NCBI RefSeq assembly: GCF_900496995.4
Contig: NC_044016.1
Span: 20,626,932 to 20,690,931, forward strand
Length of the DNA stretch: 64,000 bases
Direction of reading: 5' to 3'
Origin: Aquila chrysaetos chrysaetos
Taxonomy: Eukaryota; Chordata; Aves; Accipitriformes; Accipitridae
The notes beneath the pieces were generated by a model, which saw only the letters and a list, made by a program, of their open reading frames with translations, did no database searches and was not told the DNA's origin. Of the stretch, positions 39,001-51,800 are shown piece by piece (within the stretch, counting starts at the first letter, position 1; each line of letters begins with the position of its first letter). The position numbers and the translations under genes were made by a program.

Positions 39001-41694
39001 ATGTAGCCAGAAAAGGGTTGGGAGGTGTTCCTCTTATATGGAACTTAACCCCAGAAAGCAGGATGACTAAAGCACAGCAAAGCTTGCTATTCACCCAATA
39101 ACTGCAGTGCGAAACTGTAATCCCAGAAATCCTGATAGATGGGAGTCCAGGAATAATAGTATCAATTCCAGATGGTTCAAGAATAAATTCATAAGGGTAT
39201 CACAGTAAGGATTTAGGCTGCTTTAGGGGATAGTTTATTGGGTTTCACCTGTGCATTTTACTATAGAAGTCTTGACTCATGGGGCCTTTCTTCTCCCTCA
39301 CCCTCCTGTTCACCTGAGCCTGCTGTGGTGGGATGAGTTGACATTAGGGGCTGGCTTATCACCTGGGGTTTCCACAGAGCTGGTAAAACCACACCCAATA
39401 CAAACTATGCAGGAGCCAGCAGCTGTCTGTTCCTCAGAAACATCTGTATTTGAAAAATGAATGAGTTTTAGATAAAAGAGATGATGTTACTTCTTCTAAG
39501 TAAATTATTTAAATTGCAACCTGTTTCTGTCTTTTCCATATGAAAAATTAAAGTACCACAGGCCCTTTTGCATTTTCATGGTAAAACAAATCCTTTTATA
39601 TGTTTTCCTCTCTTCAGGAACAGAGAAAAGGGCTTTCCACAACCAGTGTTAGAAATTTTAGCTATCAATCCTCAGTACTGCCCCGGCCCCGCCCTAAAGG
39701 GGACAACTCTGTTAATGAGCATCTAAGTATTAACATAATAGAGCAGGCCCATTAATCTCCAGAGCACCATGTGCTACTGCGAAAGAAAAGCTGAGTCAAA
39801 ATTGCTGCTCTTAATATTTGTGAAGAACAAAATGAGGATTTTTTTTTTCCATGTGCCACAGGGATCTAGCACTTGGCCTTAGACTGATGCTTGATAAAAA
39901 TCATGGTCAAAATCTTCAACCTGGGTGTGTAAGCTAGGCTTTTATTTTCAAATTGATGCACTACCTGAACAAAACCACCCTAATTTTCAGCAGTGCTGAG
40001 CAGATACCCCTCCAATTCATTTCACCAGCAGTTAAGAAATCTCAGCACCTCTGAAAATCAAATAGTGCTTAAATTTACAGCTCCTCTGTTTGAAAATACC
40101 TCCCCCATTTAAATGGAGAAATGCGAAGCCAAGGGCACACAGTGATCTGGGCAGTTAATAATGTTTTTGGCAATGTAACAAATCAATGAAACACTTGGGA
40201 ATAATGGCATCAACTGGGATTTAACAGTTTCATGACAGTGTCACTTTCAAACAAATGGATGTTGGGATTTTTCTGCATGTGCTTCTGTATGTATCAGTTG
40301 TAGCAGGTCACAGCTGTGTCCCTCCTTCCACCCCCATCTTCACTTTAATTCTTCTTACGAACAAGCAAGCAGCCTGGGCATGTTACTTACTGCCTATTCT
40401 GTAAAGGTTTAGAAATCCTGCATAGCATCTCCAACTTACTGGACACACAGCATTAGGGAAAGGTGAGCGTTGCCCTTCTCATTTTGGGGAAGAAGTGGGG
40501 ACAATTCCAGATTTCCCTGAATTGGCTTCAGTCATTACTAAGCAATGCCACAGATTTTTAGTGAACTGAAACAGCAGGCTGTCTGATCCCTCTAGGACAG
40601 TCACACAGAGCTCATCGTTGCAAGTAGGAACTGATTCTCCTTTCCCTTGTGACCTGCAATTAGCGTCTGTCTGACTACTTCCATGTAAAGCATTAATATT
40701 TCTAGCCCTGGAAGTGCCTGTGCAGTGGTAGATTTCTCTTCCATGTCCTCTGTGCTGGGTGGCTGTCTGGGAGCAAAGCTGTAGTGTTTGCTCTTCTACA
40801 AGACTGCTCTCTTGGGCATTCCCACATCTTTATGGGCCCATCTTTCAGGGCCTTCTGCTTCCTCTCGTTACTTATTTATTGCATTTAGGTGCTTATTTGG
40901 CTGACAGTGCACTTTCTGTCCTTGTATGCCTTGACCCCTCCGATGTACCTCATACATTTTAAAGACAATTTCATTAAAAAATAAAAGCAGGTGAGTTAAA
41001 TACCGGCTTGTTGAGCCAAGACCTCAAAGGAAGATTTAGCTGAGCTACAGTATGAGCTTCACACTGTTATGGAAGCTGAGGCAATATTTGGTTTTGCTTC
41101 TTTCACATAATTTGTTGCAGGGTATCCCAAGCAAACACTGCCAAATTGCTGGGCAAGCAAAGAGTGAAGGGAAAGCAACCTACAAACTATTTAATGCTTT
41201 CCGATCTCCACACATCCAGCCAGATGGACAACAGTGACATATTAAGGTTGACATTGTGAGCTTAATGCAATCATGTATTTAAGGGTTTACTATTTTGTTG
41301 TAGGATCCTTAGTGAAATATAGCTGAAAGAACTGATTGGGACTTCTTGGGCACCGGATGAAATTTTACATAACAAACTGCTGTGAAAAGTCCTTTTCCCT
41401 CTGGAGACGGATGATCTACAATGGCCATCTATTTCTTTCCTTGGTATTAATAACATGAAGCGTATAGCGAGCATTGCTTTGTGAGAAACCCCTTGATATC
41501 ATTGTTAAACATTATCCTTTGCTATAGCTTTATCTCTAGCAACAAATCTGGTGTGTTTTGTACAGACAGAATAAATGGAGGCCATTCAAATTTAAAATGA
41601 GATTACTTTTTGCAAGAAAGGCGGTTTATCTGTCCCAGGGAGAGGTATCTGACTGATCAGATATCACCGTGAAAGAGAACGCAGCAGCACCTCT
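24034..41694. other. Long non-coding stretch between the solo LTR and the CpG island
   Basis: About 17.7 kb of AT-rich sequence in which I can defend no exon on either strand. Frames of 100-154 codons (25203-25505 minus, 28632-29051 minus, 31536-31946 minus overlapping 31657-31956 plus, 37677-38141 plus) show no recognisable domain or convincing splice structure. Minor simple repeats include an A-run near 28560-28570 and two copies of acagctaataac near 35964 and 35984. ZFAND3, which converges on BTBD9 in human, was looked for on the minus strand by its conserved zinc-finger peptides and not seen. Confidence 0.55.
25203..25583 (-). other. Unidentified 126-codon open frame (possible exon or chance)
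   Basis: On the minus strand the frame is open from just after a TAA at 25584-25586 down to a TAA at 25203-25205. The first ATG is at 25505 (100 codons). The translation is rich in Ser, Pro, Lys and Cys (for example SSLSRYFNHPSHV and KCERQPKFLNTPSV) and reads more like ordinary protein than most frames here. No domain or family is recognised. A weak acceptor (gggacag) precedes it and a poor donor-like AAG|GTCAGT lies near its end. Chance remains the leading explanation. Confidence 0.15.
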
Positions 41695-42199
41695 GAGAAG
41701 ACCTTCACAAGGCGACGGCCGGGCAGACCGAAGGGAATTCCCCGGAGAGGCGATCATGTCCCGACCTCCCGCAGTTTCACAGCAGAGCTGGGTCCCTGCC
41801 CAGAAACGCCCGGTCTCCCGCTGTCACCGCAGGGGTGCTACCCGGAGGAACCCCGCTCCCGGGCAGCGCTGACCCTCCCTCAGGCCGTGCCCCGGCCCCG
41901 CCCGGAGCAGCGCTCCCTCTTCCGGGCTCCGAAGGAGGGGTCCGTCCCCTCTCCCGCAGCATTTCCAAAACCGTCCACCGACCTCCCCCCGCCCGCCCAC
42001 GGCTCCAGGGCCCGCACCTCCTCCAGCGGCCGCAACCCGATGGTTTCCACCTCCCCCGGCAGACGCCCTAAGGCCGCTGTCCCCTCAGAGGAGCTCCCCG
42101 GCCCCCAAAGGCCCGCGGCACCGCCCCTCTTTCCCCCTCGGCCAACCACAGGCCCGCGGCCGCTGCTCGGGGCAGCCCCAACGGCCGTGTAACGGTCGC

Positions 42200-42366
42200 C
42201 CCAAGGGCTCGGAGCCGCGCCCGTGACGGGGCTGCGGGGGGTGGAGGGGCCGCCCACCGAGAGGGCTGCAGCTGCGGAGCCGGGGACGGCGGCGGCGATT
42301 TCAGCGGCTCCGCCGCTGGTGCGGCCCCGGCAGAGGGAGCCGGAGACCGCCGGCCCCGCGGCTGAG
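42200..42366 (+). other. Putative non-coding first exon of an unidentified plus-strand transcript
   Basis: GC-rich sequence ending in the donor GCTGAG|GTAAGG. There is no ATG between about 42043 and the donor, so the exon would be 5' UTR. The left edge is a guess because the transcription start cannot be read from sequence. CpG-island position and a strong donor support a real first exon. The downstream gene is not recognised. Confidence 0.45.
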
Positions 42367-42493
42367 GTAAGGCGGGGCCGCCGGGCTGAGGAGGTGGTGC
42401 CGGGGCTGCTTTCTGCCTTGTTTTAAGCTCTTGGTTAAACGAGCGGCTTTCTCTCTCTCTTTTTCTTTTTTTTTTTTTTTTTTTTTTTTTTAG
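42367..42493 (+). other. Putative 127-nt intron with extreme T-rich acceptor
   Basis: It starts GTAAGG and ends after a CT-rich stretch (about 42447-42465) and about 26 consecutive T, then tag (42491-42493). The first half is GC-rich and the second half pyrimidine-only. It is short but workable for a vertebrate intron. The donor could equally splice to a distant exon, in which case the T run is just a simple repeat. Confidence 0.35.
42466..42491. repeat. Homopolymer T run
   Basis: Twenty-six consecutive T after a CT microsatellite, placed within the CpG island. The length is likely to vary between individuals and reads. Confidence 0.9.
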
Positions 42494-42892
42494 CCTAAGC
42501 AGCTCCACCACGGCAGTAGTAGGCAGGCGTAACGCAATCGGTCGCTGTCGCTGCCGTAGCCTATGCCCGTTGCTTAACGCGCCATCCCTGTCAATGCTTT
42601 CCCCGCCGGGTAATCGCACCCATAGCCAAGGACTGCAGCACGCTGGGGAGAAACAAGACCTAAAAGTAGCGCGTAACAGACTGTTAGAGTCACGCTGTAA
42701 ATGAAGTTGCCTCCGATGTGGTTCATCCCCAGCTCGCCTCTGGGCCTGGCCGCGCGGCTGGAGCTGCAGCTGTCGGGTGAGGAGCTGCTTAGTATGCTGG
42801 AGGTGTCCTCCTCCTGCTTCTCATTTCGAGTAATCAATCAGGCTGCTTTGGAGCTACAGTTTACAATCTGTAATTTGTGTAATTTGATTTGA
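42494..42892 (+). other. Possible second exon of the CpG-island transcript with short upstream frames
   Basis: It follows the T-rich acceptor. It contains three short ATG frames in series: 42563-42577 (4 codons), 42594-42704 (36 codons, beginning MLSPPGNRTHSQ) and 42701-42892 (63 codons, beginning MKLPPMWFIPSSPLG). The last two overlap as ATGA. A donor-like GG|GTGAGG lies near 42776/42777 inside the third frame, which could make the ATG at 42701 a short coding start (about 25 codons) if spliced. None of these peptides is recognised. They could be leader frames in a 5' UTR or meaningless. Confidence 0.25.
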
Positions 42893-45800
42893 CAGTAATT
42901 CCATCGTCGTTGTGTTTATTTACAAGAGATGCCCTGTGATTCTTTCAGTTTTTATCTGTTGTTTTCCTTGCTTTTCCAATCATGGTTTCATAATTTCCCA
43001 TCTAATTCTTGGGGGCTGCCATGTGTCATGGCTCCTGAGGTGATATTCATGTCTTTGTGCCATGATCCAGGGAAGAATGTGGGTCTGTACAGGACCTGCT
43101 CACCCTCATGTAGGTAAAACTACTATAGTCTTACCTGAAATCTCTTCTTTTATTCTAGTATTACAGGTGTTTTCTGCTTTGCATCAATTTAGTTTTGCAC
43201 ACACACCCCAATTTTTATTTTTTTTAAACCACTTGCTGTGCTTACCTTCAGTTGCTTGTTAATTTTGAGGAAGGCAAGTAAGTACAGCTCCATTACATCA
43301 GTTTCTAAGAGCTAGATACCAAACCCAATTCAGCACAATGAAGTATGGCACTTGAAATGCTAGAAGGCTTTATTTTTTTAATCACCTGTCCCTGGATTTG
43401 AATCTGAAACCTGTAACAAATCCCACTTGCACACCTCAGATGAGGTATAGGAAAAGCTAGGTATATCAAAATGAATTCCAGAACGGTGTTTTGAACACAG
43501 GACAGAGCTAACCAGTAGGAAATTCTGAGTGGAAGTGTTTATCATCCATCCTCTCTGTCCCTCAAGTTTCTTTTGGAAACACTTGGGATGTTGCCTGGAG
43601 TTCTTTACAGAGCAGAGATGCCTACAAAGAGAAGAGAGCTCTTATTTTTTCCTTAAAGTATTGTCATTGTAGGAGAAGAGATGGAGGTGTCACCTTGGTA
43701 TATAACACCTTGACAGAGAAACTGTGCAGAAAGTAAGAGATTGTTTTCTTTGCAACCTCACAACTTTCAAAGTTGCATCTCTGTACTCCCAGAATTACTC
43801 TAAGCCTGTAACTTACTGGGAGAGAGGCAGAGTACTTGTTACCTGTGTTATTGAAGCTGTGTCATCATGCAGAAAATAATACATGGGAAAAGGAAATTCG
43901 GTTCCCACGTGAGGTACTTCAATCACCTGGGAGTCCAGGGTTCTGATCCCTGCCTCAGGGAACACATAGTTATTTTACTAATTAATAATGATCCTTGGAG
44001 TAATGCTCAAAACAGAAACTACCTTCTCTCAGGTGCATGTTTTAAGTCCTCAGGTGTTCTAGAAAAGCAGACCATTGCTATCAATAGGCAACAGCTGAGT
44101 GAAAGCTGTTGATTAGTAATTTGGGATCTTGATATGTTAATTATGCCTAAGACCCAACTAGCTGGCTGTCTTTGTTTTCTTCATTAAAAAAAAAATTAAA
44201 GAAATAATGATGTAATCCTCATTTTCAGGACTTCCTGTAAATACAAATATTTCTGCATGCATCTAAAGGGTAAGAAGTTGGTTTTTTTTTTTCTTCAGTG
44301 ACACAAATAGCTGCTTTAGGAGTAAGCAATATTACAAAAAAAAAAAAAGTATTTTAATGTCTAAATCACGCCAGTATGTGTAAGCTGAAACACAGTGAAA
44401 AAACAGTGAAAATTTCAGGATGGAGATTTTAAAAATAATGAAAAAAATATGTAAGCACACACATGTGCTAGGTATGCAGATAAAAGGTACACAAAGAACT
44501 TCTAAAGTGGGATTTACATATATTAATTTTGTAATTGTATGCACAACAGGCAATTACACTAGAGTTAATAAAATAATAGTAATAATGATTTGTACTAGGT
44601 AATTGAAATTCATGAAGCGGTTTTGGTGTCTAATAAAGCTGTGATGTCTTCAAGTAGAGCTAATGAATATGATAGAAGTGACTAGCATGAATAAACTTAA
44701 TGTTGCATTTGTCAAACAAAGAGTAAAATATTTTTAAAAGGTGTCTGAATATTAGTATCATCATTATATAAATGGAAAACTGAGGTAGGAATGTAAGTCA
44801 CATTTTGGTTTGCTTTGCAACTTAAGTCAGAAATGGGATACTGCAGTCTTTCATCTAAACACCCTTTTCTCCTACTCAGTAAAATCTTGGCTGTTATTTA
44901 CAAATACTGTGTAAAGTGCTGGCATGTTTCAGCATTGCTTCAATGTCTGTGGCACTTTCTCCAGACCACTGTTCTGTTTAGCAATTTGAATTCTTTTCTC
45001 ATGTTTGCACCGCTTTAACTGTAACTTTGTTACGATTGAGTTCAGGTGTGTATCTGTTACTCTGAAGAAGGAAGCTGATTGCTTCTGGATTAGGGTGTCA
45101 CTGCCTGTGCCTTTGAGGTCTGTGAAGAAAGAAAGGAGATCTCTGAATGTGAGAATGTTTTTGTTTGTGCATGGCTTACTTCTTAAAGTACTGTTTCTGT
45201 GCTTACAGTTTACATTAAGGTTACTGACTTTATCTGAGACTTTCAATTTTGTATTTTCTTTTTTTCTGTGCTATAGGATAGATTTCCAAGGTGATAGCAA
45301 GTGCTTTTTCTCACCAGAAAATTCTGCGTAATTTGCAAATGAGGTAATTGCCATCCAGTTAGAATGGTCTTTGCTTTATGTGTTTTGTGGGGGTTTCACC
45401 TGGACACAGAATTAAGACCTTTGTGCTGGGAAGGGTTCACTTTTCCTTATGTTCCTGTTTTATTGTAATGTCAGTCTCCTAAAGAAAGTATGTTTACTGT
45501 AGGATAGGATGAAACAGTATGGAATGGATTCTTTCAGCTCTCTCACTTATCACATTACTTTCTTTTGCTTCAGAAAAGTACTGGCTTGTAATGGTATGGA
45601 TTGTTGGTGAGGAGTGGTTTGGGGGGATGCAATTAGGAGCGACAGGGGAAAACTCCAGGAATAAGGTAGTAGAAGTGGCAAGAAAGTCAAATTGTTCTTG
45701 AGATGTGGTGTTAGTAGTGTGGAGTTCTACTGTCAGCAATGAGTAAGGACTGCAGGGGGCACAGAGGTTGTAAGTCAAGGTTGACACGTATTGGCAGAAT

Positions 45801-48800
45801 TATGTATCAGTATTTTTGAAAGCTGGGAATTGGTTTATGGAATTAGGTTCTCTGTTTCCCTCCTCTCCCACTCCTTCCTTGCCTCCAGCTGAGCTCCTAA
45901 TGGAAAGGCTGAGGGGGAGGGGAATGGGAAGCAGCAGAAGGATATTTATTGCTGCTCGGTAGGAATGTAAATTAAGTAACTAATGATGTGCATTGAATAA
46001 ATGGGTTTGGCTTTCTTGCCTTCTTACTGCAAATTGCTACAAACAGCCTGTCTCTGCCTTTCACTCGCATATAAGCATGTGTAAATTTGACCTGTTCCTA
46101 GGAAAGTCACCAAACTGAGTCTTGCTTTTGAGCATCTTCCCCTTCTACAGGAACCAGAAGTTTCTTGAATCAGGTGTGATGTGGCAAATCTCCAATAACA
46201 CTTGTCACGTTTAGGACTACAATGCAATGTGGGAAAGATGGGTCTGGTTGCCAAAGGTCTGGGAAACATTCCTTTTTTTAGAAGTAAAAAAGTGGGATTT
46301 GAAAGCCTATGAGAGCAGATGGAATGGTGGTGCTCCTCCACCACTTTTTTTTTTTTTCTTGGTAAATTCTGAAATTTCAATGGGTGCAGGGCTGGCTGAT
46401 GTTCATCCATTTCAAATGGGCTCTTCGCACAGGCAGTGACCTACAGTAAAGGTGCCAGAAAGCTTCACACATGCACCTTTTCCTTTTCCTTCCTAAGCTG
46501 CATTTCTGGAGGGAGTTTGAGCTGTTATAAAGGCATTGAAGTGGGAATGTTCCGCATACTCCTTTAGCAGGAGGAAGTAAAAGGAGGGGTTCAGTGGTAT
46601 TCATTACCAGGCATGCTGTATTTGGCAAATGACAGAAGAAGGAGGGGTGATGGCCTTAGGTGAGGTTAACTCTGATCTAGCCACTGGTGCTGAGGACCCA
46701 AGAGAATAATTGGACTGACCCAAGTGGTAAAAATGGGTGAAGCTAAAGGTCATGCCAATTGATCTTGGAATTTAACCTAGGACTTTGCCAATTTAACCTA
46801 GGAATGAGGAAGGAGTGGTTCAGTTCTTCCTAAAACTGGAGGAGCCATCAAAGTCCTTTTCCATACAGTAAGAAATATAGGTCACTCCTTTGTATTGTAC
46901 GTGGATATAATGCTTGCTTCAGCTGCTTTAGGTTTAATATAAGGTGGTGTGACCCAATCCCAGAGTGTAGTCTCATGACTGAGTTATCTCCCACAGCCCT
47001 TTTAGAGGGTCAGGCTCAGATAATTTTCTGATTGGTGTCTGTCTCAGGTTTGCTTTTACCATATAGGATTTTTTTTTTTCTTGCTGAATAATCCATCCCG
47101 TTTCCACCTTAACTTCACTTGCCAAGCTCAAGTCTTCCTTGCTCATGTACATAGGAAATTGGGGTGCTATCTTAAGATTGGGAGCTGTCTGCTGAAAACT
47201 GCTTGGCTTCATTCAGTACAAAGACTTGCAAAATACAGTACAAAGCCTTGTCTGTGGCCTGCAATTTCTTTCTTCAGCAGGTAATAAAGAAGATGGGTGA
47301 CTGCTTTAAGGGTGTGATGCAAAAATGTTTTGCTTGGTTTTTTGTTGTTATTGTTGTTGTTGGTTTTAAATCCTTTCCCTTCTCTTCCTTGTTTTATCTT
47401 TTTTCCATGCTTGTTTTGCCCCTGTGCACAGGCTGACCCTGAGAATTAGGGGTTGTGCACTAGGGTGGTAAATTCAGCTCCTTCCCAAGCCACTCATAAT
47501 CCTCACTGTCTCTGTGAGGATCACTCAGACAGGAAGGTGTGAAGAGAAATACTGGTGAGAGGGCATGAAGAGAGGAAAGAGTTGCAGTAACAAAGATGTT
47601 TTTGCTTTTGCACAAACAGTTATGCTCTCTTCCTGCTTGTCTCATTTCTTCATAAACATCCTGATCCCTGAACTGTATATTCTCTGGACAGCATGTCACT
47701 TAATTATTTTTCACTGGATGGAAAAACTGTAATTCCACTAAATTAAAAATAGAGCTGCAAATGGGCTTGGTTTGATCTCTGTGGTGTCTGAGGCAGAGGA
47801 ACAAGATTAATTCCCACAATTAGATGTTAATTGACGTCTGAGCATGTCTATTCCTAGAAACAGCAAGACGACATATAACATAACCAGCACCATTAAAACA
47901 GCATCATCTACCCTCTGCTCTCAGCAAGCGCAAAACTGGAGGAGGGGAGAACTTACTAGGGACCTGTATCTAAATAGAGCAGTGGGGGATGCTGTGAAAT
48001 GAGCAGAAACTTGTGATGGGGAAGAGGGAGTGCAGCCTCTTTGAATGGTTATGGTCTGGAGGTTAAATGCAGAGAGTACTACAGAAGAACTGTGGTTTTG
48101 TTTGTTGAACATACATCCATTTTATTTTCATTTCATTGCTGATCAAGTCTGCTTGAGATTCACATCATAAGCAATTACAAAGGTTTATTACAAATTGATG
48201 AAATATCTGATAAAAAAAAAACAAAAACCCAAACCCCAGAAATTTTCTTTGGCCTTTGGAAAACTACATACTAACAGTTTTGATTAAATGGAGTAAGAGG
48301 TCACTGAATCTGGTCTTCTACCTACTGTGTGTAACAGCTTCAGCAACATCCATTTCAATAATGGAATTCTGTTTCTGTGCTGCCTGTGCCTTATATATAA
48401 AGCACCATGCACTGTATAGATTTCATTTTGTTTCCATTTTACAATACAGTAAAAATCTTTTTCAACTAGAATAGCTGCTAGCCTTGGATACTGAAGTGCT
48501 GAATAGAATAATAAATCCTGTGCATCACTAGCTTGACTTTCATCCAAGAGTCTCAAAGAGCTTTTTAAACGTCAAGTAATCTTTCTAGCCTGCCCATCAC
48601 AACTGGAGAATATTACCGCTGTTCTGCAGCTATTATTATTAATTTGTATCATTGCATCTAAAAGCTCAAATCAGACCCAAGACTCTACTGTGTATATAAT
48701 GAAAAGTTAAGCCCTGTCCCAAAGACCTTTGAACAATTATAGAAAAATAGGAAAGAGATACAAGAGGCCAGAGGAACACAGGATAAGAGTAGAAGGGGGG

Positions 48801-51800
48801 AAAAAAATTGCAGCTTGGGAAGTGACCAGTGTTGGAACAGCATGGTCTGTCCAACCAACCATCATCATGTATCTTGTGGGCAGTGCAGTGAAGATGAGAC
48901 CTGAAGAATTTTTTTCAATGGCTTTTTGGATTTTACTGTGTGACTACCTCCATGTCTAAAGGGCAGCACAGGAAGGGTATGCCTGAGGCACACTTGGCTT
49001 GATGAGCAATTAAGTTTGCCTCAATATTATGAGAAAAATTTGTAGAGTTGAGGTAACTGAACTGTGAAGGAGTAAAGACTGTTGCCTTATGTGTGGTAGT
49101 AATGCAAATGGAACCAGTGGGCTGAGGAAGAGGGAAACAGAGTGGCCATCCCCTTGCCCTAACAGAGCTGTCAACGAACTGAATATTGATAGTGGGTGTT
49201 ATGCCAGATCTTGCTATACCTGCACCCTGTGATGATCTCAATTTTGTATTCCTGTTTCCAGACATGCTTAGTGAGGAATTTTCAGCAGAAAAAGGGAATT
49301 ACTAGGACTGTGCTACCATATGTAGAATACTGTATACAGACTGGTCACCTGTAGTCAAACCAGTTAAACTCAGCAGGTATGAAGAGAGCTGTTCTGATGA
49401 TTCAACAACTGCAAAAGCAATTTTAGGAAGCAATGTCTGGCATGTTTAGGCTGTGTAGTGATTCTTGGAAGTCTTCTGGCATGTCACTTGGGCTTACCCT
49501 TGCATTCTTTGTGTAGTCTAGTAAGTGGGGCACTGCTTTTGGGGAAAGGAAGAACTTGCTTCTGGTATTTCCTCCTAGCTCAGTGGCAGTTAACACCTGG
49601 GATAGTTGGGAGAGTGCTTAGCTCAGAGCACCCCTACACTGACAGTTAGGGTGGGGGCAAGGTGCATCTGAGCCATCTATGCTCTGCATTAGTTCTTTAC
49701 TTGCTAAGCTGGTAAGTGGAACTTTTCTCATTTTACAGCTCCTCTACTGCAGAGCTAACTGGGGTTATACTTTCCAGATTGGCTCTCTCAAGGTGCAGAG
49801 TCTGACGAGCATCTACAGCAGTTACTCAGTTTACTCTGAGATCTCCTCTCCCACTTGTGAGGTGCACATGCTTATGCCTAGCTCTTATAAAGGGCAGAGA
49901 TTGCACCTCTGCTCCCAGCTCTTCAACACAGAAAACACCTGGAAGAGGAGAGTGTTTGTGATTCCTGTGTGCAACTTCTGTTGGACTACATCCCTCCTTC
50001 TCTAGTTTCACCCTGTGACCCAACCTCCATTTTTCTCATTTGCTTTCTGGTCACCTGGCTGTTCTTGGTAAAGCTGAAGCGGAATTTGGTTCGTCATCCG
50101 AGTCTAGATAGCAATATGCTTTTTGAGTAGATTGCCTCTACTGTCTAGCTCCTTTCAGCAGTGTAGACAGACCCAGGTCATCCCTGATGGAAGAGTACAG
50201 ATGTGCAGAAACCTGCACCATGAAAGTACAACTGTCTGTAGACTATAAGCACCTGTGTTAAAAACAAAACACAAGAAAAGCCTCAGAGCCCTCGCACTGC
50301 TTCTGCCAACCAGACTCTTGGATTCTAGGTGTCTCTTAGGTACGTGTCACGCTGCTTGTCCCATCCTCCACACCACCCAGGACTCCCACAGTATGTTAGG
50401 CTTCCTTTGTGCCATGACCGTAGTTGTGGCTGCTGCCATGGCACTCCCACAGTGCCAGTTACAGCTTGTCAGCTCAAGTTTGTTGGTGTGGGCCCCTTTG
50501 CTATTCCACATACTGCTGGTGAACCTTGCTGCTGAGCCCTGCCTCAGTGGCTGCAGCCTAGGAGTTGGGCAAAACACATACCTGCTGAAATCTTTGTGCA
50601 GGTATAGCTTTTAGTGCTCTTCCTCAGCATCGTCAGTGGGCTTAGATGGCTGCTGTGTCAGAGAGCTGGGGTTTGTGAATCCTGGTCTGTGATTCTCTGC
50701 ATGTATTGTATAAAATGTCTGTGCTTGAGAAATTCCTCGTGAAATCTGTGTTCCTCATGCTCTGCCATGTTATCCCTGGCTTTAATCTAGAATCCCAGAG
50801 ACTTTGCAGTCTAGGGAGATGTCTTCCAACCCAAGGATAATGGATACAATATAAACATGGGGCGTGCCTTGAATGTAACAAGTCAGGCTGATTTAGAAAC
50901 ACTGGCTGTTGGTTAGTTATACTGACTAGGGACCTTACAGAAAGCTATTGGATCTGGCTGGGACTTGCACAGGTGAAAGAAAAGAGGGGTGACACTGTGG
51001 GTCACTGTCCTTTAACATTAGCGAATGCTGTATTCCTTTTGTGTGTCTTGTTTGTCTATTCCAGTTCACATCTCCCTGTTTGGTTATAATATCTGTGTCT
51101 CATTCTGATGCATTGAGATTTCACAGCTATTTTAGTGCTAGTTAGTTGTAGCAATCAGTGCAATACCTTGCAGCTGTTGGTCTCTTTGAAGATGCACTGG
51201 AGCTGAAGATTCAGCTCAAAGGCAATCAACCAAAGCTGGAAAAAAGACACTCTGACTGCACAGATCAGAATAGTATTTTATTTGGCATGCTGGCAGACTG
51301 CCACAGGCTGTGATTCTGCTAACTTCTGTGAGGTAATGGAGGTTCAAGCTTCGTTAGCTCTTAGGTGGGAAAAGGCTAAGGGAAAATCTTGTGCTGCAAG
51401 GAGTGTTGTGTTTTGATGGAGGAGCTGGCATTCCTCTGTCTTCAAGGGCAGAGAACACTTTGGTGTGATAACAGGGGATGTTGTCCTTCTGGAAGTGCCA
51501 TCATTCATGCATGACGTGAAAATTGCATCTGGTTTATGCTGCAGTTGAAAACTTCCCTACGCACTGAAAGTGTTATTCTGCATGGCCTGTCCAAATTTCC
51601 ATGTAAACAACTTAAGTGCTGCCTCCCTAACTCTACATTCATATGATAACAAATGTTTGAGGTACTGTGTGTGAAGGACTATGTTTGCAAGAAGAGGAGA
51701 ATGCTTGTGAAATGTTACTGAAGCAGTGGTGATAAATGGTAACTTAGTACAAGGGTTCAGCTTAAACCAGGTGGAAGTGGTTTTACTTTGCATTTGCAAT

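Larger units (their letters stand above)
41695..42785. promoter_or_regulatory. CpG-island promoter region
   Basis: Base composition switches abruptly from AT-rich to very GC-rich with dense CpG. There are several GC boxes (ccccgccc near 41894, ccgccc near 42122), NotI-type gcggccgc (about 42025 and 42155) and a GGCGGCGGCG run (about 42286). There is no TATA box, as is typical for a dispersed CpG-island promoter. The only strong splice donor found in it (42366/42367) is on the plus strand, so transcription is probably to the right; bidirectional use is possible. It is the only CpG island in the window and lies about 31 kb past the BTBD9 stop codon, so it should mark a separate transcription unit. 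Reading frames through it (up to 183 codons on the minus strand) reflect the scarcity of stop codons in GC-rich DNA. Confidence 0.85.

Noticed and set aside
41777..42619. Overlapping 60-183-codon frames on both strands of the CpG island
   Set aside because: GC-rich DNA has few stop codons. The translations are Pro/Ala/Arg/Gly-rich with no domain, and the longest (minus, 42068-42619) reads through the poly(T) run as poly-lysine. The frame at 42223 begins at a GTG, not an ATG.
43935..43975. Sequence ggttctgatccctgcc resembling a tRNA B box
   Set aside because: No matching A box or cloverleaf stems at the right spacing.
46769..46803. Two copies of aatttaacctagga 21 bp apart
   Set aside because: A small local duplication with no further repeat structure, and no tRNA, CRISPR or regulatory context.
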